Shown here: positions 6,433-7,133 of the stretch, one piece after another
Layout: every line of letters begins with the position of its first letter
Position numbering within the stretch: the stretch's first letter is position 1
Program-made: the position numbers and the translations under genes
Source of the DNA: Candidatus Sulfopaludibacter sp. SbA3
GTDB lineage: Bacteria > Acidobacteriota > Terriglobia > Bryobacterales > Bryobacteraceae
Direction of reading: 5' to 3'
DNA length: 7,133 nucleotides
Assembly: GCA_945861255.1 (NCBI GenBank)
Contig: CAMAUG010000204.1
Span: 1 to 7,133, forward strand
The notes under the pieces: generated by a model
The model's database searches: none
The model's input: only the letters and a program-made list of their open reading frames with translations
Told to the model about the DNA's origin: nothing

Positions 6433-7133
6433 ATGGCACTGTTGACGATTTCAGGCGAGCCCGCATCGCGTTGGGAGGAGGTGGCGCACGGGGCGGCGCA
6501 GATGTTGGGCTTCGATCTGGTCACTGAATCGCGGCTGACGCAATGGCTCAACGAGGAATTCGGTCCGGCCACCATCCCGGATAAAGCCTGGAAGCCAGCG
6601 GTGGCTTCCGTGTTGGCGCGCCTGGCCACCGCGCACCACATGGTGATCGCCGTCGATGGCGCGGAGCAGTTGACGCGCTCCATGCCGCTGGCACTGAGCG
6701 TGTGGATTACTGCCTCCGCCGCCGTGCGGACGGGCAACGTAATGCTGGACGAACGGCTGGAGAGGCCCGCAGCGCAGGCCCGGATCGCGGAGATGCACAC
6801 AGAGGCGAAGCGCCTGCGAAAGGTCCGCTTTGGCCGCACGCCGGCCGCGGGCTTCGATATCGCACTGAATACGGCGACGCTGGATCCGCCCCACGCGGCC
6901 GAGGTCATCGCCACGGCCGCGCGGCGGTTAAGCGAGCGGGGTCTGCTGACGCAGGCCGCCGCGAGTGAAATTCAGTTTGAAACCCGCCTTCGTTTGGCGC
7001 GCCACGGCATAGCGCCCGCCGGTGCCGCCCATGTTCAGCGCGCCGTGTTCGGACACCCCAGCGAGGAGATGTTTGCGCACTTGCTCGATTTTTACCGCAT
7101 TCCATGGGACTACGAACCGCGCAGTTTCCCCTT
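6433..7133 (+). CDS. Cytidylate-kinase-like protein with the start of a second, nuclease-like domain, 3'-truncated
   Basis: The frame is open from the ATG to the window end (233 complete codons, no stop). Residues 1-190 follow the layout of the cytidylate-kinase-like family. The first strand is MALLTISGEPASRWEE, the next helix includes HGAAQMLGFDLVTESRL, the core strand is HHMVIAVDGAEQL (73-85), then LSVWITASAAVR, and near its end FDIALNTATLDPPHAAEVI. The P-loop position, normally GSGGR-like with Ser/Thr, reads EPASRWEE. The nucleotide-binding lysine/glycine pattern is absent, so this domain is probably not an active kinase (inference). After a linker, VFGHPSEEMFAHLLDFY (about 206-222) and IPWDYEPRSFP begin a second domain. 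I recognise this as the opening of a restriction-endonuclease-like module sometimes found joined to purine phosphoribosyltransferase or kinase-like domains; its catalytic D and ExK would lie past base 7133. No in-frame ATG, GTG or TTG lies between the upstream stop (6403-6405) and 6433, and there is no Shine-Dalgarno site. Confidence 0.75.
   Translation, partial: MALLTISGEPASRWEEVAHGAAQMLGFDLVTESRLTQWLNEEFGPATIPDKAWKPAVASVLARLATAHHMVIAVDGAEQLTRSMPLALSVWITASAAVRTGNVMLDERLERPAAQARIAEMHTEAKRLRKVRFGRTPAAGFDIALNTATLDPPHAAEVIATAARRLSERGLLTQAAASEIQFETRLRLARHGIAPAGAAHVQRAVFGHPSEEMFAHLLDFYRIPWDYEPRSFP

Noticed and set aside
6426..6914. Minus-strand open frame of 162 codons opposite the kinase-like gene
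   Set aside because: The plus-strand frame continues open to the window end and shows a recognisable fold pattern. The minus frame is Ser/Ala/Arg-rich with no motif.

Overview
The window is a GC-rich, densely coding bacterial segment. It carries six protein genes plus one more cut by the right edge; the first gene is cut by the left edge. The outer-membrane TonB-dependent receptor shows a Gram-negative cell envelope. The gene mix, the overall protein style and a dispersed-looking GGGGACAGGC palindrome suggest an Acidobacteriota-type genome (Bryobacter/Solibacter-like). That placement is an inference from familiarity, not something the sequence proves. I see no tRNA, rRNA, CRISPR array, integrase or transposase gene.

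Layout. Bases 1-1806 (+) are the C-terminal 601 residues of a TonB-dependent outer-membrane receptor. Just after its stop codon, at 1812-1900, lies an 89-bp imperfect palindrome with MITE/REP features, flanked by ATTT direct repeats. Bases 1939-2439 (+) encode an exported Cu/Zn superoxide dismutase with every metal ligand intact. It converges, with an 8-bp gap, on a minus-strand block. In transcription order that block is: an N-terminally anchored SAM methyltransferase (6341-5403), an acyl-CoA/stearoyl-type fatty-acid desaturase (5156-4299), a membrane histidine kinase (4111-3221) and its OmpR/PhoB-family response regulator (3212-2448). Divergent from the methyltransferase, a plus-strand gene starts at 6433 and runs off the right edge. 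It encodes a degenerate cytidylate-kinase-like domain followed by the start of a second domain that looks nuclease-like.

How the genes may work together. The kinase and regulator genes are 8 bp apart and form a clear two-component operon. The kinase has two membrane helices joined by a turn of only about five residues, so it has essentially no periplasmic sensor and probably senses something in or at the membrane. The gene just upstream on the same strand is a membrane-lipid desaturase, so a membrane-fluidity or envelope-stress circuit is a reasonable hypothesis; the 187-bp gap means co-transcription is not assured. The receptor and SodC are both envelope proteins, but no functional link between them is shown. 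The two items most worth following are the palindromic element and the truncated kinase-like/nuclease-like fusion at the right edge.
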